Origin: Cohnella sp. OV330
GTDB lineage: Bacteria > Bacillota > Bacilli > Paenibacillales > Paenibacillaceae
Length of the DNA: 64,000 nucleotides
Assembly (NCBI RefSeq): GCF_900112065.1
Contig: NZ_FOKE01000016.1
Location: forward strand, 1 to 64,000
Direction: 5' to 3'
Below, piece after piece: positions 7,454 to 16,196 of this stretch (position 1 is its first letter; each line of letters opens with the position of its first letter). Under the pieces are notes generated by a model that saw only the letters and a list, made by a program, of their open reading frames with translations, was not told the origin of the DNA and ran no database searches. The translations under genes and the position numbers were made by a program.

Positions 7454-7813
7454 ATGCTAACGATCGGAGAAGTCGCGAAGGACGTCGGGATCAATATCGG
7501 AGCTATTCGTTTTTACGAGAGAAAGGGACTGCTGGAGCCTGCCGCCCGCAGCGAGCAGAATAACCGTCTTTACACGGAGCATGATCGGAACTGGCTGCTC
7601 TTCATCAAGTGTCTCCGCGAGACGGGGATGAGCGTGGAAGACATCAAGACGTATTACGACAAGGTGAAGGAAGGCACCTCCACCCTGCCGGAGCGGATCG
7701 ATATGATTCAAGCGCAAAAGCTCAAGCTGCTGCAGGATATCGAGGAGAAACAGGCGCAGCTCGTTCGTCTGGAGGAAAAGCTGGAGCGTTATTATCGCGG
7801 GGAGAACTACTGA
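7454..7813 (+). CDS. MerR family transcriptional regulator
   Basis: 119 residues from the ATG at 7454, which has GCGAGG at suitable spacing; an ATG two codons upstream is too close to it. Residues 1-70 are the MerR winged helix (MLTIGEVAKDVGINIGAIRF, then YERKGLL), followed by a dimerising coiled coil rich in Gln/Glu/Lys up to residue 119. There is no Cys-rich metal-binding loop, so a metal sensor is unlikely; the short form resembles regulators of aldehyde or SDR genes. Divergent from the SDR; the 3' end overlaps the convergent hypothetical gene by seven bases. Confidence 0.9.
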   Translation: MLTIGEVAKDVGINIGAIRFYERKGLLEPAARSEQNNRLYTEHDRNWLLFIKCLRETGMSVEDIKTYYDKVKEGTSTLPERIDMIQAQKLKLLQDIEEKQAQLVRLEEKLERYYRGENY

Positions 7814-8490
7814 ATTTGAATTAGGTTCCTTCGTTTGGTTCTATGCTTGTAGAGAAACCACGATACGAAGATCGATTCTGTTTCCTTATGACATGACACC
7901 CTGTCGAGAAAAATAAAATCTCGAGGACCCACTTCAAGCTTGGTTATAGGCTTCATCGGCTTCAAACTTATCCATTCATCAAAAGAAACAATAGCGTTGC
8001 TCGCTTTGTTAAACGAATCCTGGGGAAGAAAATAGACCATTCCCGTGGTCCATGGATCTTTTTGAAGTGTGCCCCGGGTTAGCGAGAAAAAGTAGTATTT
8101 GTTCTTATCCCTCATCACCCTGAGACAAGCGTTTCGAAAATGGTGCACTAACTTGCCGCGGTCAAATACAGCGTAGAATAGCGACCAGATCGCATCCTTT
8201 GTAGCAAAAACGGCGTCGACGTATTCTCCGCTATATAGGGTCTGTTTTCTGGGCTGGAATTCATCGATCTCCTTATGATTGGATCCGTGCAGCAGCACAG
8301 GTTTCGACAAGGATATGTATTCGATAAAACGATGCTTGGGAAATTGGCATGTATATATGACTTCCTTATCGTTCAAAAGAGCGTCCGAGTAGATTTTTTC
8401 GTAACAGTCTACTTCCTCCGGCGAAAATTGCGATTCAGGTATACGATATAAAGGATATTTCATCAAGGCAGAGACGACAATATGGATCAT
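7807..8490 (-). CDS. Hypothetical protein with LHGS...VFAT motif
   Basis: 227 residues, no signal peptide or membrane helix. The stretch VLLHGSNHKEIDEFQPRK followed by VFATKDAIWSLFYAVFDR recalls a widespread family of small proteins with an ADP-ribosyltransferase-like L-x-H-G-[ST]...VFAT signature, but I cannot confirm the fold and the catalytic residues are not certain. The ATG at 8490 has GGAGGT nine bases upstream. It is a monocistron between two convergent or terminator-bounded units. Function unknown. Confidence 0.65.
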   Translation of the reverse strand: MIHIVVSALMKYPLYRIPESQFSPEEVDCYEKIYSDALLNDKEVIYTCQFPKHRFIEYISLSKPVLLHGSNHKEIDEFQPRKQTLYSGEYVDAVFATKDAIWSLFYAVFDRGKLVHHFRNACLRVMRDKNKYYFFSLTRGTLQKDPWTTGMVYFLPQDSFNKASNAIVSFDEWISLKPMKPITKLEVGPRDFIFLDRVSCHKETESIFVSWFLYKHRTKRRNLIQIQ

Positions 8491-8560
8491 TTTTGTAAGA
8501 CCTCCATCCGTTCATGCACTCCGTTCATTTTACCTGAATAATCCAATTTGCGGGTATATA

Positions 8561-8601
8561 AAAACCTCCGGGGCCGCGATCGACGCGGCACCGGAGGTTT
8601 T
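8561..8601 (-). terminator. Terminator of the SLH surface-protein gene
   Basis: AAAACCTCCGG..CCGCG and CGCGG.ACCGGAGGTTTT form a near-perfect stem with a five-base loop, followed on the minus strand by TTTTATATA. Confidence 0.85.
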
Positions 8602-8626
8602 CGACTGCGCAAGAAGCTAGCTGCCC

Positions 8627-11600
8627 TTACGCCTCAAGCTTCGTGTTCAACAATTGATACACCATCTTCGCAATCTCGGCGCGCGTGAGCTGGCCCTTCG
8701 GATCGAAGAGATTCCCGCTCTTGCCGCCGATCAGGCCGAGGGCTTGGCCCTTGCCGATGGACGCGGCCGACCACGAGGCGGCTTTGTTCAGGTCGGCGAA
8801 CGGCTGGGTACCCGCGGACGGCGTGACGGTTGTCTTCGACGCGCTCTCGTAGGCGCGCACGAGGATGACGATCGCTTCTTCGCGGCTGATCTTGTCCTGC
8901 GGACGGAAGCGAGCTCCGTCGCCCTGGATCAGGCCCAGTTCGGCTGCCTTGGAGACATAGCCGGCGTAGTACGCGTTAGCTGCAACGTCCGTGAACTTAG
9001 AAGTGCCCTGCGGCTGGTCGTAGCCCAGCGCCCGGACGATCATCGTCGCGAAGTCGGCGCGCGTAACAGACAAGCTTGGCGCGTACGACGTGTCGGTGAC
9101 GCCGGTCACGATGTGCTTGGCCGCCAGCTTCTGCACGTAGTCGTTTGCCCAGTTGCCGTTCATGTCGGCGAATTGCTTGCGATACTCGAGCAGCGCGAAG
9201 GAAGAGAAATGCTTGGTCGTGAAGACCAGCTCATTGCCTTTGATCTCGCCGCCGACATATTCGAGCTTGTTGCCGTTCACGTAGTAGACGCCTGCGAGCT
9301 CTTTATCGACGCCGGCCAATTGATCGGCCGTCAGCGTTCTGCGCACGGTGATCGGCTGCTCGAAGACATGGATCGCCGTCGAGTCGTTGCCGGTCGTGGC
9401 CGTCAGATTCAGCTCGAACGTCTGGCCCGTCGCTTGGAAGGCTGAATCGGCGCCCATCGTCTGCAGGAGCGCGCCTTGTCCTTGGCGGTCGCTCTTCAGC
9501 TCAAAGCTCAGCGTGACGGAAGCTGCACCTTGCAATGCGTTGGCCGGAATCGCCCCGGCCGGCACTTCGATCGTGCCCTGCGGCGTCGAGATTTTCAGCG
9601 TGACGCCTTCCTGCTTCCCTTGCCTGATGCCCGCTCCGTCCAGCTTCAACGTATACGAGCTACGGTCGCCAGAAGCGGTGTCCAGCTTGATTTCAACGAC
9701 GCCGCCCGATGCCTTCGCGATCGCCGCCTTCAAGTCGTCGCCGCCAAGCGCGAACGTGCCGTCCTTACCGGCAGTGACGGTCAGCACGCTGCCGTTCTGG
9801 CCGGTCGACCCCCCCGAATTGGTCGTGCCTTGATTCGACGTTCCGGAATCGACCGTGCCCGTCGCGAAGCCCCAAATATCGGACAGCACGCTGCCGCTGT
9901 TCGCATCCTCGGCCTTCACATACCACTGGTAATAGCGGTCGGAAGCAAGACCGTTCCAGACGACGGAAGTCGTTTTCCCGCTTGCCGCATTGTCGACCGT
10001 GCCGATCAGTTGATCGCTATACACCTTAACGCCGAAGTAGTCGGTGGCGACTTCTTTGTTCATCGCGCCTAGATCTACGTTCATGTCGTACTCGTCCTTG
10101 GCCGGCTGATCATCGTAGTAATTGTAATCATTCCGGTAAGGCGAGTAAGTCTTCATATGAACCTGGTTGTTCTGCATATCGAACTGCATCAACCGGATAT
10201 AGCCCAAGCCGCCCTCCTCGGCGCCTTGATAGTCGGCGAGGATCTGGTACACCTCGCGGTCCGCCACGCCGTCGCCGTCGTCGTCGAGCTTGTCGATCAG
10301 CGTCTCGGCATCGTGATAGTGCCCGCTCAGCGTCATGATGACGTTCTTGTTCGGTACGACGACGCGTTCGAAAATTTTGTCCGCGATCGGCGCCCGGTTG
10401 TTCGACACGAGCATGTATTCGTGGAAGGCCAGAATCGCCTTGCGGTCCGGATGATCGGCCACGACCTGGTTCACCCAGTCGATGTCCTCGTCCGTGACGC
10501 CCCATCCCATGTACACGATGATGAAGTCTACGCCGCCGGCGGAGATCAGGTCGTAGTGGCCCCGGTTGTTCTTGTAGGAGCCGCCGTACGTCGGTTGAAC
10601 CGCGAAGCGGTCTTCGCCGTAGTGCGCGTAGTAGTGCGAGTAGTCGCCGCTCTGATGGCTGACGTCGTGGTTGCCTGCCAGCACGCCGTAAGGAATTTTG
10701 GCGTCGTCGAGCGTCTTCATCGCTTTTTCCGCGTTGTCCCACTGGTACGCCTGCTCGGCGTTGTCGACGATATCGCCGGTGTGGATGACGTATTTAATGT
10801 TCATGTCCTGCTGATGATCGACGATCCACTGCGTATTGCCTTCGTATATCCACGGATAGCTCGCCGAGTAGTATTGCGTGTCCGACATCCAGACAAAGGA
10901 GAAATCGTACGATTCCGGCTTCAACGGGATCTCGTCCTGTACCATGACCGCGATGTTGCCGCCGTCATTGTACTCGCCCGCCTGCACGGTTGCGCTCAGC
11001 GCAAAGTCGGCAGTGCCCGCGACCTTGGTGTCGAGCATAATCCACTGCTGCTTGACCGGCTGCCATGCGTATAGGCTGACCTTGCGGCCCTCCAGCGACT
11101 TGCCCTGCCAGTTGATGTCGACCCGGTCCGTCGCCTTCGCCGATTCGTCCAGCTTGATGTTGAAGCGGTGGTATGGGAAAGCGTCCGTCGAATCATTCGT
11201 TAGGTACTGACCGTCCGCCGCGCCGATCTTGGCGTACTCGTCCGCCGTCATCGCCGTCTCGCCGGCTGGCTTAACCATCTTCGGCGGCTCGACATCGGCT
11301 GCGCCCTGATAGCCGGTAAACCCGGTCTTGTTGCCTGCATCATACTTGAAGCCCTTGTAGAAAGAAACCCGCATCGGATCGTCCGTCGGATCCGTGACTT
11401 TGACCGTGAGCTTGGCGCTCGAAGACGTCAGGGAGCTGCCGTTCAGCGGCGACACCAGCTCCGGCTGCGCCGGATTCTCGTTCGGTACGCTGAAGCGAAT
11501 CGTCTTCTCCGCTACGTTGCCGACCTTGTCCGTCGCCTTGATGACAAGGACGTGCTCGCCTGCGGCCAACAGGCCGGATGACGTTTCAAGCGGCAGCGAG

Positions 11601-14539
11601 ATCGCGCTGCCGTCCAGCGTCGTCTCCGTCGATGCAACGCCGGCCAGCGCGTCCGTGATCGGGGCGTTCAGCGTGAATACGCCGCGGTAGGTTTGGCCGT
11701 CCGCCACGCTCGGTTCAATGACAGGCGCCGTATTGTCGACCTTGATCGTCGCGGTCGCCTTGGCATCGTCCGCGCCGATAACCTCGACCGTGTGCTCGCC
11801 GTCGGCCAGCGCCGTCGTATCCCAATCGTACGCCTTGGAGCGAAGCTGCTCGGCCGGGAGGGCGAAGTTGAATTCGATCGCCGGCGACTTGCCCGCCGAA
11901 TCCCCCATCTTCAAGTCCTTCTCCGGCAGGGCATAGGCAGGGTCGTAGAGCACGGTGCCGTCCGGCAAGACCAGCCTTACGTTGCGAATGACGAAGTCGT
12001 CCTTGTTCTCCTCGGGCCGGTCGTCGAACGGACCGGACTTGGTGCCTGCCCGGATCGCGATGAGGTTCGAGCCTTCCTTCATACGCGTCGCCTCGATCGG
12101 GTAGGAGAGCGTCGTATAGGTCGTGATCGGATCCAGGAACGTATACAAAATTTCTTGGCCCATCGTGACGGCGTTTTTGAAATAATAATTGACGTCTTTC
12201 GCATCGAACGCGAAGACGGCGTCGTCTTCAAGCGCGTGGTACGCGCCTTCGACCGTCTGGCCGTCGACCTTCAGCTGCAGCGTGTCGGGGCCGGCGGTCT
12301 CCGACGTTCCCTTTAGCGCATTCGTGCCGGAGATGAAGTCCCCATCCTCCATGTTCAGACGCAGCGGCGCGCGCTCCTGTCCTTCTTTCACGTTCACGCG
12401 CGTAACCGTCGAGGTCACCGTATTGGGACCGTCGGACGCTTCGAAGTAATACTCGATGTACTTTCTGCCGAGCAGATCCGGCGAAGTCAGCAATTGATGG
12501 TACATCATATCGTTATAATCCTGGGTCAGGTATTTCTTTGTATAGGCGGTATCGAGATTCGACTTGAAATAAACGGCTACGGACAGCAGATGCCTGTCGT
12601 CCGCCACGTCCGCGACCAGGTCGAGATCGACCTTCTGGCTCGTCTCCGTCTTGCCGGTCCGATCGGCGATCGTCGGCTTGACGTCGTCATCCTCGACGTG
12701 GACCGGCTGCGCCGGAAGCTGCTTCTCTTCAAGCTTACCCGGCGTCGCCGTCTTGGAGCCGACGCTGTACTTAAGCATGTTCGAAGAGCCGTCGTACGGA
12801 TACAAATACTGAATGCCTTTGTTCGCAGCGACTTCGCCCTTCACCGAGCCGTCGTAGTAGGCGGTCACGATATCTTCGTGCCTGTTGGTGCCGATGACGA
12901 GGCCCCGCTTGGCCGAATTCGACATGCCGTCGCTGTATAACTTGATGATGTCTACGTTCTCGACGAGCGAGGTCTCGAAGGCTGCATTAAAGTCGGCGAC
13001 CGTCTGCGTCGAGTTCCCGCTGTTGATCACCCAGAGGACCAGCGTCTTGCCGGGCTGAATGACGATGTCTTCCTTGCTGGACGGCCAGATGACGTCTTCC
13101 GTGGCCGAGTCCGGGTAGCGGTAGTACAGCTTGTAATCCTTGAATGCAAACGGCTTGTCCGTATTGTTGTAAAGCTCGATAAACTCCCCGTCGTCCGAAG
13201 ACTTGACGTTGTTGCTGTCGGGGAGCACCTCGGTAATCAAGATTGGTGGCGCTTTGGTCAGATCCGGTACGAAGTCGACTTCGGCTTCATAAGTGTCTGT
13301 CGGCACCGTGTTAGCAGCGTCTTTGGCTTCGATGTAGTACTGAAGACCGGACTCCACCAGCGCGCTCTTGGGGATAGAGCCTTGATAGGTGCTTCCGCTC
13401 GCCTTCATGTCGACGGAAGCGAAAAACTCCTGAGAAGTCGTCTTGTAATGAATCGTGACCGTCATCGGGTCGACGTCGGCGCTCTCCGCGTTCGTCACAT
13501 TCGCCGTCAGTACGAGATCGGAGCCTTTGCCTACCTGTGTCACCGGCGTATGCGCGATCTCCGGCGGCTCGTTCAAGATGCTAACACGATAGACGGCGGA
13601 CGCGACCGAGCCGTCCGTACCGTCGGCCGCTTCGATATAGTACTGAAGCGATGAAGCGCCGGCCATGGATAGACCCGGGATCGCCGTTTCATAGACGCCG
13701 TCCTTCGTAGCGTTCATCGCCAATGAGGCATAGCTCTTCGCCAGATTCGTCTGGTAGTAGACGGCCGCCGTCACCGAGTGCTTGTTTTCCGTAATCGCGG
13801 CGGAGATCGGCAGGTCCAGCCCTAACTGAACGGATGCGACCGGCGCATGGTCAATCTTCAGATCCACGGCGGGCGGCGCCACATAGTCGTACGGCCGGTC
13901 GGGGACCTGCGTCGGGAGCACCGTTCCCGGCGTAGCTGCCGTCGTCTCGAGCGTGGAGAGCACCATATCCGTGCTGCCGACCGGATAGTTGTAGACGATG
14001 CCTTTGTTGACGGCCGAGGTGCCCACGTTGTATGCCGCCTTCACGACGACAGAGCCGTCCGGCGCTTTAAGCGTCAAGGCGCGGCTGCCCGTGTTGGACA
14101 TCCCGCCTACCTCCGCAGTCCGGAATAGATTCGTGCCCTCGACAAGCTGGGAACCGCCGGTGAGTCCATAGTTCGCGTTGAACTTGTCTTGCGTTTCATT
14201 ACCATTGGCGGCGTTCGTAACCCATAGTACGATTGCTTGACGGGCGGGAATCATCGCCTCACCCGGCGACTTGAGCGCCCAGTTGGTACCGTTGTAGTTT
14301 AATGTGTATTGACTGTAATCGATCGGCTGACTGGTATTGTTATAAATCTCGATCGCTTCGTAAGCATCCGAGCCCCCGACATTATTCGTATCCGGCACCA
14401 ATTCCGTAATCAACAGCTTCGGCACCTGCGTGTAATCAATCGTTGCCGCAACTGCCGGCGAATACGGGAACAATCCGAACGCCATCGCGCCCAGCACGAC
14501 CCCATTCACCCATTTCCCCATCTTCATTTTCATCGTCAT
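8627..14539 (-). CDS. Giant S-layer-anchored protein: two lamin-tail domains, metallophosphoesterase, three SLH repeats
   Basis: 1970 residues. Order: signal peptide (1-32, ending AVAA); lamin-tail domain 1 (about 38-175, LLITELVPDTNNVG); beta-sandwich modules; lamin-tail domain 2 (about 430-560, ILITEVLPDSNNV); Ig-like modules to about 1200; calcineurin-type metallophosphoesterase (about 1211-1420) with WMSDTQ, HTGDIVDN, AGNHDVS, FHEY and SGHYHD metal ligands; Ser/Gly/Thr linker near 1570; an Ig/ZU5-like region; three SLH repeats (about 1785-1970) that bind pyruvylated secondary wall polymer. The first motif is DTQ instead of the usual DxH, as in several secreted phosphoesterases. The ATG at 14539 has GAAGGAG ten bases upstream. 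It stands alone with its own terminator. Likely a cell-surface phosphomonoesterase/diesterase or nuclease-like enzyme; substrate unknown. Confidence 0.9.
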   Translation of the reverse strand: MTMKMKMGKWVNGVVLGAMAFGLFPYSPAVAATIDYTQVPKLLITELVPDTNNVGGSDAYEAIEIYNNTSQPIDYSQYTLNYNGTNWALKSPGEAMIPARQAIVLWVTNAANGNETQDKFNANYGLTGGSQLVEGTNLFRTAEVGGMSNTGSRALTLKAPDGSVVVKAAYNVGTSAVNKGIVYNYPVGSTDMVLSTLETTAATPGTVLPTQVPDRPYDYVAPPAVDLKIDHAPVASVQLGLDLPISAAITENKHSVTAAVYYQTNLAKSYASLAMNATKDGVYETAIPGLSMAGASSLQYYIEAADGTDGSVASAVYRVSILNEPPEIAHTPVTQVGKGSDLVLTANVTNAESADVDPMTVTIHYKTTSQEFFASVDMKASGSTYQGSIPKSALVESGLQYYIEAKDAANTVPTDTYEAEVDFVPDLTKAPPILITEVLPDSNNVKSSDDGEFIELYNNTDKPFAFKDYKLYYRYPDSATEDVIWPSSKEDIVIQPGKTLVLWVINSGNSTQTVADFNAAFETSLVENVDIIKLYSDGMSNSAKRGLVIGTNRHEDIVTAYYDGSVKGEVAANKGIQYLYPYDGSSNMLKYSVGSKTATPGKLEEKQLPAQPVHVEDDDVKPTIADRTGKTETSQKVDLDLVADVADDRHLLSVAVYFKSNLDTAYTKKYLTQDYNDMMYHQLLTSPDLLGRKYIEYYFEASDGPNTVTSTVTRVNVKEGQERAPLRLNMEDGDFISGTNALKGTSETAGPDTLQLKVDGQTVEGAYHALEDDAVFAFDAKDVNYYFKNAVTMGQEILYTFLDPITTYTTLSYPIEATRMKEGSNLIAIRAGTKSGPFDDRPEENKDDFVIRNVRLVLPDGTVLYDPAYALPEKDLKMGDSAGKSPAIEFNFALPAEQLRSKAYDWDTTALADGEHTVEVIGADDAKATATIKVDNTAPVIEPSVADGQTYRGVFTLNAPITDALAGVASTETTLDGSAISLPLETSSGLLAAGEHVLVIKATDKVGNVAEKTIRFSVPNENPAQPELVSPLNGSSLTSSSAKLTVKVTDPTDDPMRVSFYKGFKYDAGNKTGFTGYQGAADVEPPKMVKPAGETAMTADEYAKIGAADGQYLTNDSTDAFPYHRFNIKLDESAKATDRVDINWQGKSLEGRKVSLYAWQPVKQQWIMLDTKVAGTADFALSATVQAGEYNDGGNIAVMVQDEIPLKPESYDFSFVWMSDTQYYSASYPWIYEGNTQWIVDHQQDMNIKYVIHTGDIVDNAEQAYQWDNAEKAMKTLDDAKIPYGVLAGNHDVSHQSGDYSHYYAHYGEDRFAVQPTYGGSYKNNRGHYDLISAGGVDFIIVYMGWGVTDEDIDWVNQVVADHPDRKAILAFHEYMLVSNNRAPIADKIFERVVVPNKNVIMTLSGHYHDAETLIDKLDDDGDGVADREVYQILADYQGAEEGGLGYIRLMQFDMQNNQVHMKTYSPYRNDYNYYDDQPAKDEYDMNVDLGAMNKEVATDYFGVKVYSDQLIGTVDNAASGKTTSVVWNGLASDRYYQWYVKAEDANSGSVLSDIWGFATGTVDSGTSNQGTTNSGGSTGQNGSVLTVTAGKDGTFALGGDDLKAAIAKASGGVVEIKLDTASGDRSSYTLKLDGAGIRQGKQEGVTLKISTPQGTIEVPAGAIPANALQGAASVTLSFELKSDRQGQGALLQTMGADSAFQATGQTFELNLTATTGNDSTAIHVFEQPITVRRTLTADQLAGVDKELAGVYYVNGNKLEYVGGEIKGNELVFTTKHFSSFALLEYRKQFADMNGNWANDYVQKLAAKHIVTGVTDTSYAPSLSVTRADFATMIVRALGYDQPQGTSKFTDVAANAYYAGYVSKAAELGLIQGDGARFRPQDKISREEAIVILVRAYESASKTTVTPSAGTQPFADLNKAASWSAASIGKGQALGLIGGKSGNLFDPKGQLTRAEIAKMVYQLLNTKLEA

Positions 14540-14722
14540 GCAGTCGATTCTCCTTCTCTAGTTGCTATTCGCACATCCTCCAAGTCTATTAATTCAGCGT
14601 TTCCTCCATGTTCAGAGAATGTTTTCCATACATTAACTTCAAATAAATATTGGTAAATAATTTTATAATCATCTAATATATGGATTGATTCAGAACACAT
14701 CACACAGAAGGGAAGAGGAAAA

Positions 14723-15175
14723 ATGCATTTTACCGTTCAAACGCTGCCCAAGTATCGTTTGGCGTACGTACGCCAAATAGGCCCATACGGGCCGGCTAAC
14801 TCGCAAGCGATGGAAAAGTTGAAGATGTGGGCGAAGGGAAAAAATTGGCTTCATGAGTCGGCCGTTCTGCTTGGCATTCCGCAGGATAACCCCGCAACGA
14901 CGCTTCCGCAAAACTGCAGATACGATGCCTGCATCGTCGTTTCTCAGGATGAACCGATCGATGATTCGGTCTGCGAAGCTGAGTTCCCGGGCGGAAAATA
15001 TGCCGTTTGCACCGTGAAGCATACCTCGGAGGATGTTCGACGCGCCTGGGCGGAGCTATTCCCGGCTTTGCAAGTCGACGGATACCAATTGGACGACAAG
15101 CCGGTTCTGGAAAGGTACACCGGCGAAATGATTCATAACGATCAATGCGAGCTATGCGTGCCGATCAAGTTCTGA
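14723..15175 (+). CDS. GyrI-like small-molecule-binding domain protein
   Basis: 150 residues forming one GyrI-like/AraC effector-binding domain: it opens with a strand (YRLAYVRQIGPYG), has LGIPQDNP and CRYDACIVV in the middle, EFPGGKYAVCTVKH, and ends with ERYTG...CELCVPIKF. No DNA-binding domain is attached; stand-alone forms bind or hydrolyse cyclopropanone-type and cationic compounds or act as DNA-gyrase inhibitors. AAGGGAAGAGG precedes the ATG. It is divergent from the SLH protein gene and convergent with the TIM-barrel gene across a shared terminator. Confidence 0.85.
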   Translation: MHFTVQTLPKYRLAYVRQIGPYGPANSQAMEKLKMWAKGKNWLHESAVLLGIPQDNPATTLPQNCRYDACIVVSQDEPIDDSVCEAEFPGGKYAVCTVKHTSEDVRRAWAELFPALQVDGYQLDDKPVLERYTGEMIHNDQCELCVPIKF

Positions 15176-15181
15176 TTCATA

Positions 15182-15230
15182 AAAAATACATCGCCAGAGC
15201 AAAAACGTTGCTCGGCGATGTATGCTTTTT
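15182..15230. terminator. Bidirectional terminator between GyrI-like and TIM-barrel genes
   Basis: TACATCGCC..AGCAA and TTGCT.GGCGATGTA form the stem; A run before, T run after. The outer ATACATCG/CGATGTAT part recurs at 25986 and 41967. Confidence 0.85.
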
Positions 15231-16037
15231 CTATTTAACCTCGACACGTTCCTCAGCCACGATATCCGCAAAATAACGCGCGCTGTCCACCATCGGCGTG
15301 CAGTCAGAGTGATCTCCGCTGAGCGTAATCTCGAAAATAAAGTCCTTGCCCAGCACGAGCGGCTTCACCATTCGCCAGTCGATCTTCCCTCGGCCCAGCT
15401 GCAGCGAATCGTGCACAAGCCCCATGCTGTCGACGAGATGGTAATATTGCGCGTAAGGCGCGGTGCGTTCGAGGATGTCCCGCAGCCGCTCGTTGTCCCC
15501 GCGATAGGAAATAAACGTATGGCTCACGTCGACCGTCAGCGGGAGCTCCAGCGGCTCGATCAAATCTTCGATGAGATACGGATTGCAGCCGTAGGAGAAC
15601 AACCCCTCGGTTGAATCCTCCCAGACGAACGCGTCCCGCGAATAGGCCATCACTTTGCGAATCTCTTCGCGCAGGAGCGCGGTTCGCTCCCGCGTGACGT
15701 CGCCGCAGCTGGCCGTATGGACGTAGTGGGCATGCACGACGCACTTGGCCCGTTCCTCCACGCAGATGCGGGCGAGCGCTTCGCAGGATTCATGGTAAAA
15801 TCGCCGCACTTCCGGATTGTCGCTTAAGATGTCCAGGTACTCTCCGCGGTACGTCGGCGGATGATGCAAAAACGGCTTGACGCCTCGGTCGTGAAGCTGA
15901 CGGATTCGGTCTCGGATGCGCTCTTGATCGCCCAGGTCCCGTTCGGTCAGGTAAAATTCGATAATATCCGGGTCGTAAGAAAGCCGATTGTCGAGGTTGC
16001 TCTGCTCGAGATTCCCTTTCAAGCGTATAAACTTCAC
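15231..16037 (-). CDS. Sugar phosphate isomerase/epimerase-like TIM-barrel protein
   Basis: 268 residues from a GTG at 16037 with GGAGGTGG seven bases upstream; the longer frame starting at 16061 would put that site inside the gene. The sequence fits the AP-endonuclease-2/xylose-isomerase-like barrel: FLHHPPTYRGEY, VVHAHYVHTASCG, FVWEDSTEGLFSYG, PLTVDVSHTFISY, YYHLVDSMG, FIFEITLSGDHSD, i.e. His/Glu/Asp metal ligands at the ends of strands. Exact substrate unknown. Monocistronic. Confidence 0.8.
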   Translation of the reverse strand: MKFIRLKGNLEQSNLDNRLSYDPDIIEFYLTERDLGDQERIRDRIRQLHDRGVKPFLHHPPTYRGEYLDILSDNPEVRRFYHESCEALARICVEERAKCVVHAHYVHTASCGDVTRERTALLREEIRKVMAYSRDAFVWEDSTEGLFSYGCNPYLIEDLIEPLELPLTVDVSHTFISYRGDNERLRDILERTAPYAQYYHLVDSMGLVHDSLQLGRGKIDWRMVKPLVLGKDFIFEITLSGDHSDCTPMVDSARYFADIVAEERVEVK

Positions 16038-16196
16038 CAGAATACCACCTCCGCCCCCCATCTTATCACACTCGTGTTAAAGGGGCGTTATCGCGGGTTC
16101 CTCTCTTAAAGTCGTCTTGTAAAATCCGATAATAAAAAGGAACGCAGGCTTGATATCAGTTTTGTTCGATTGAGAAACGACAGAAGGAAGTGCCGG

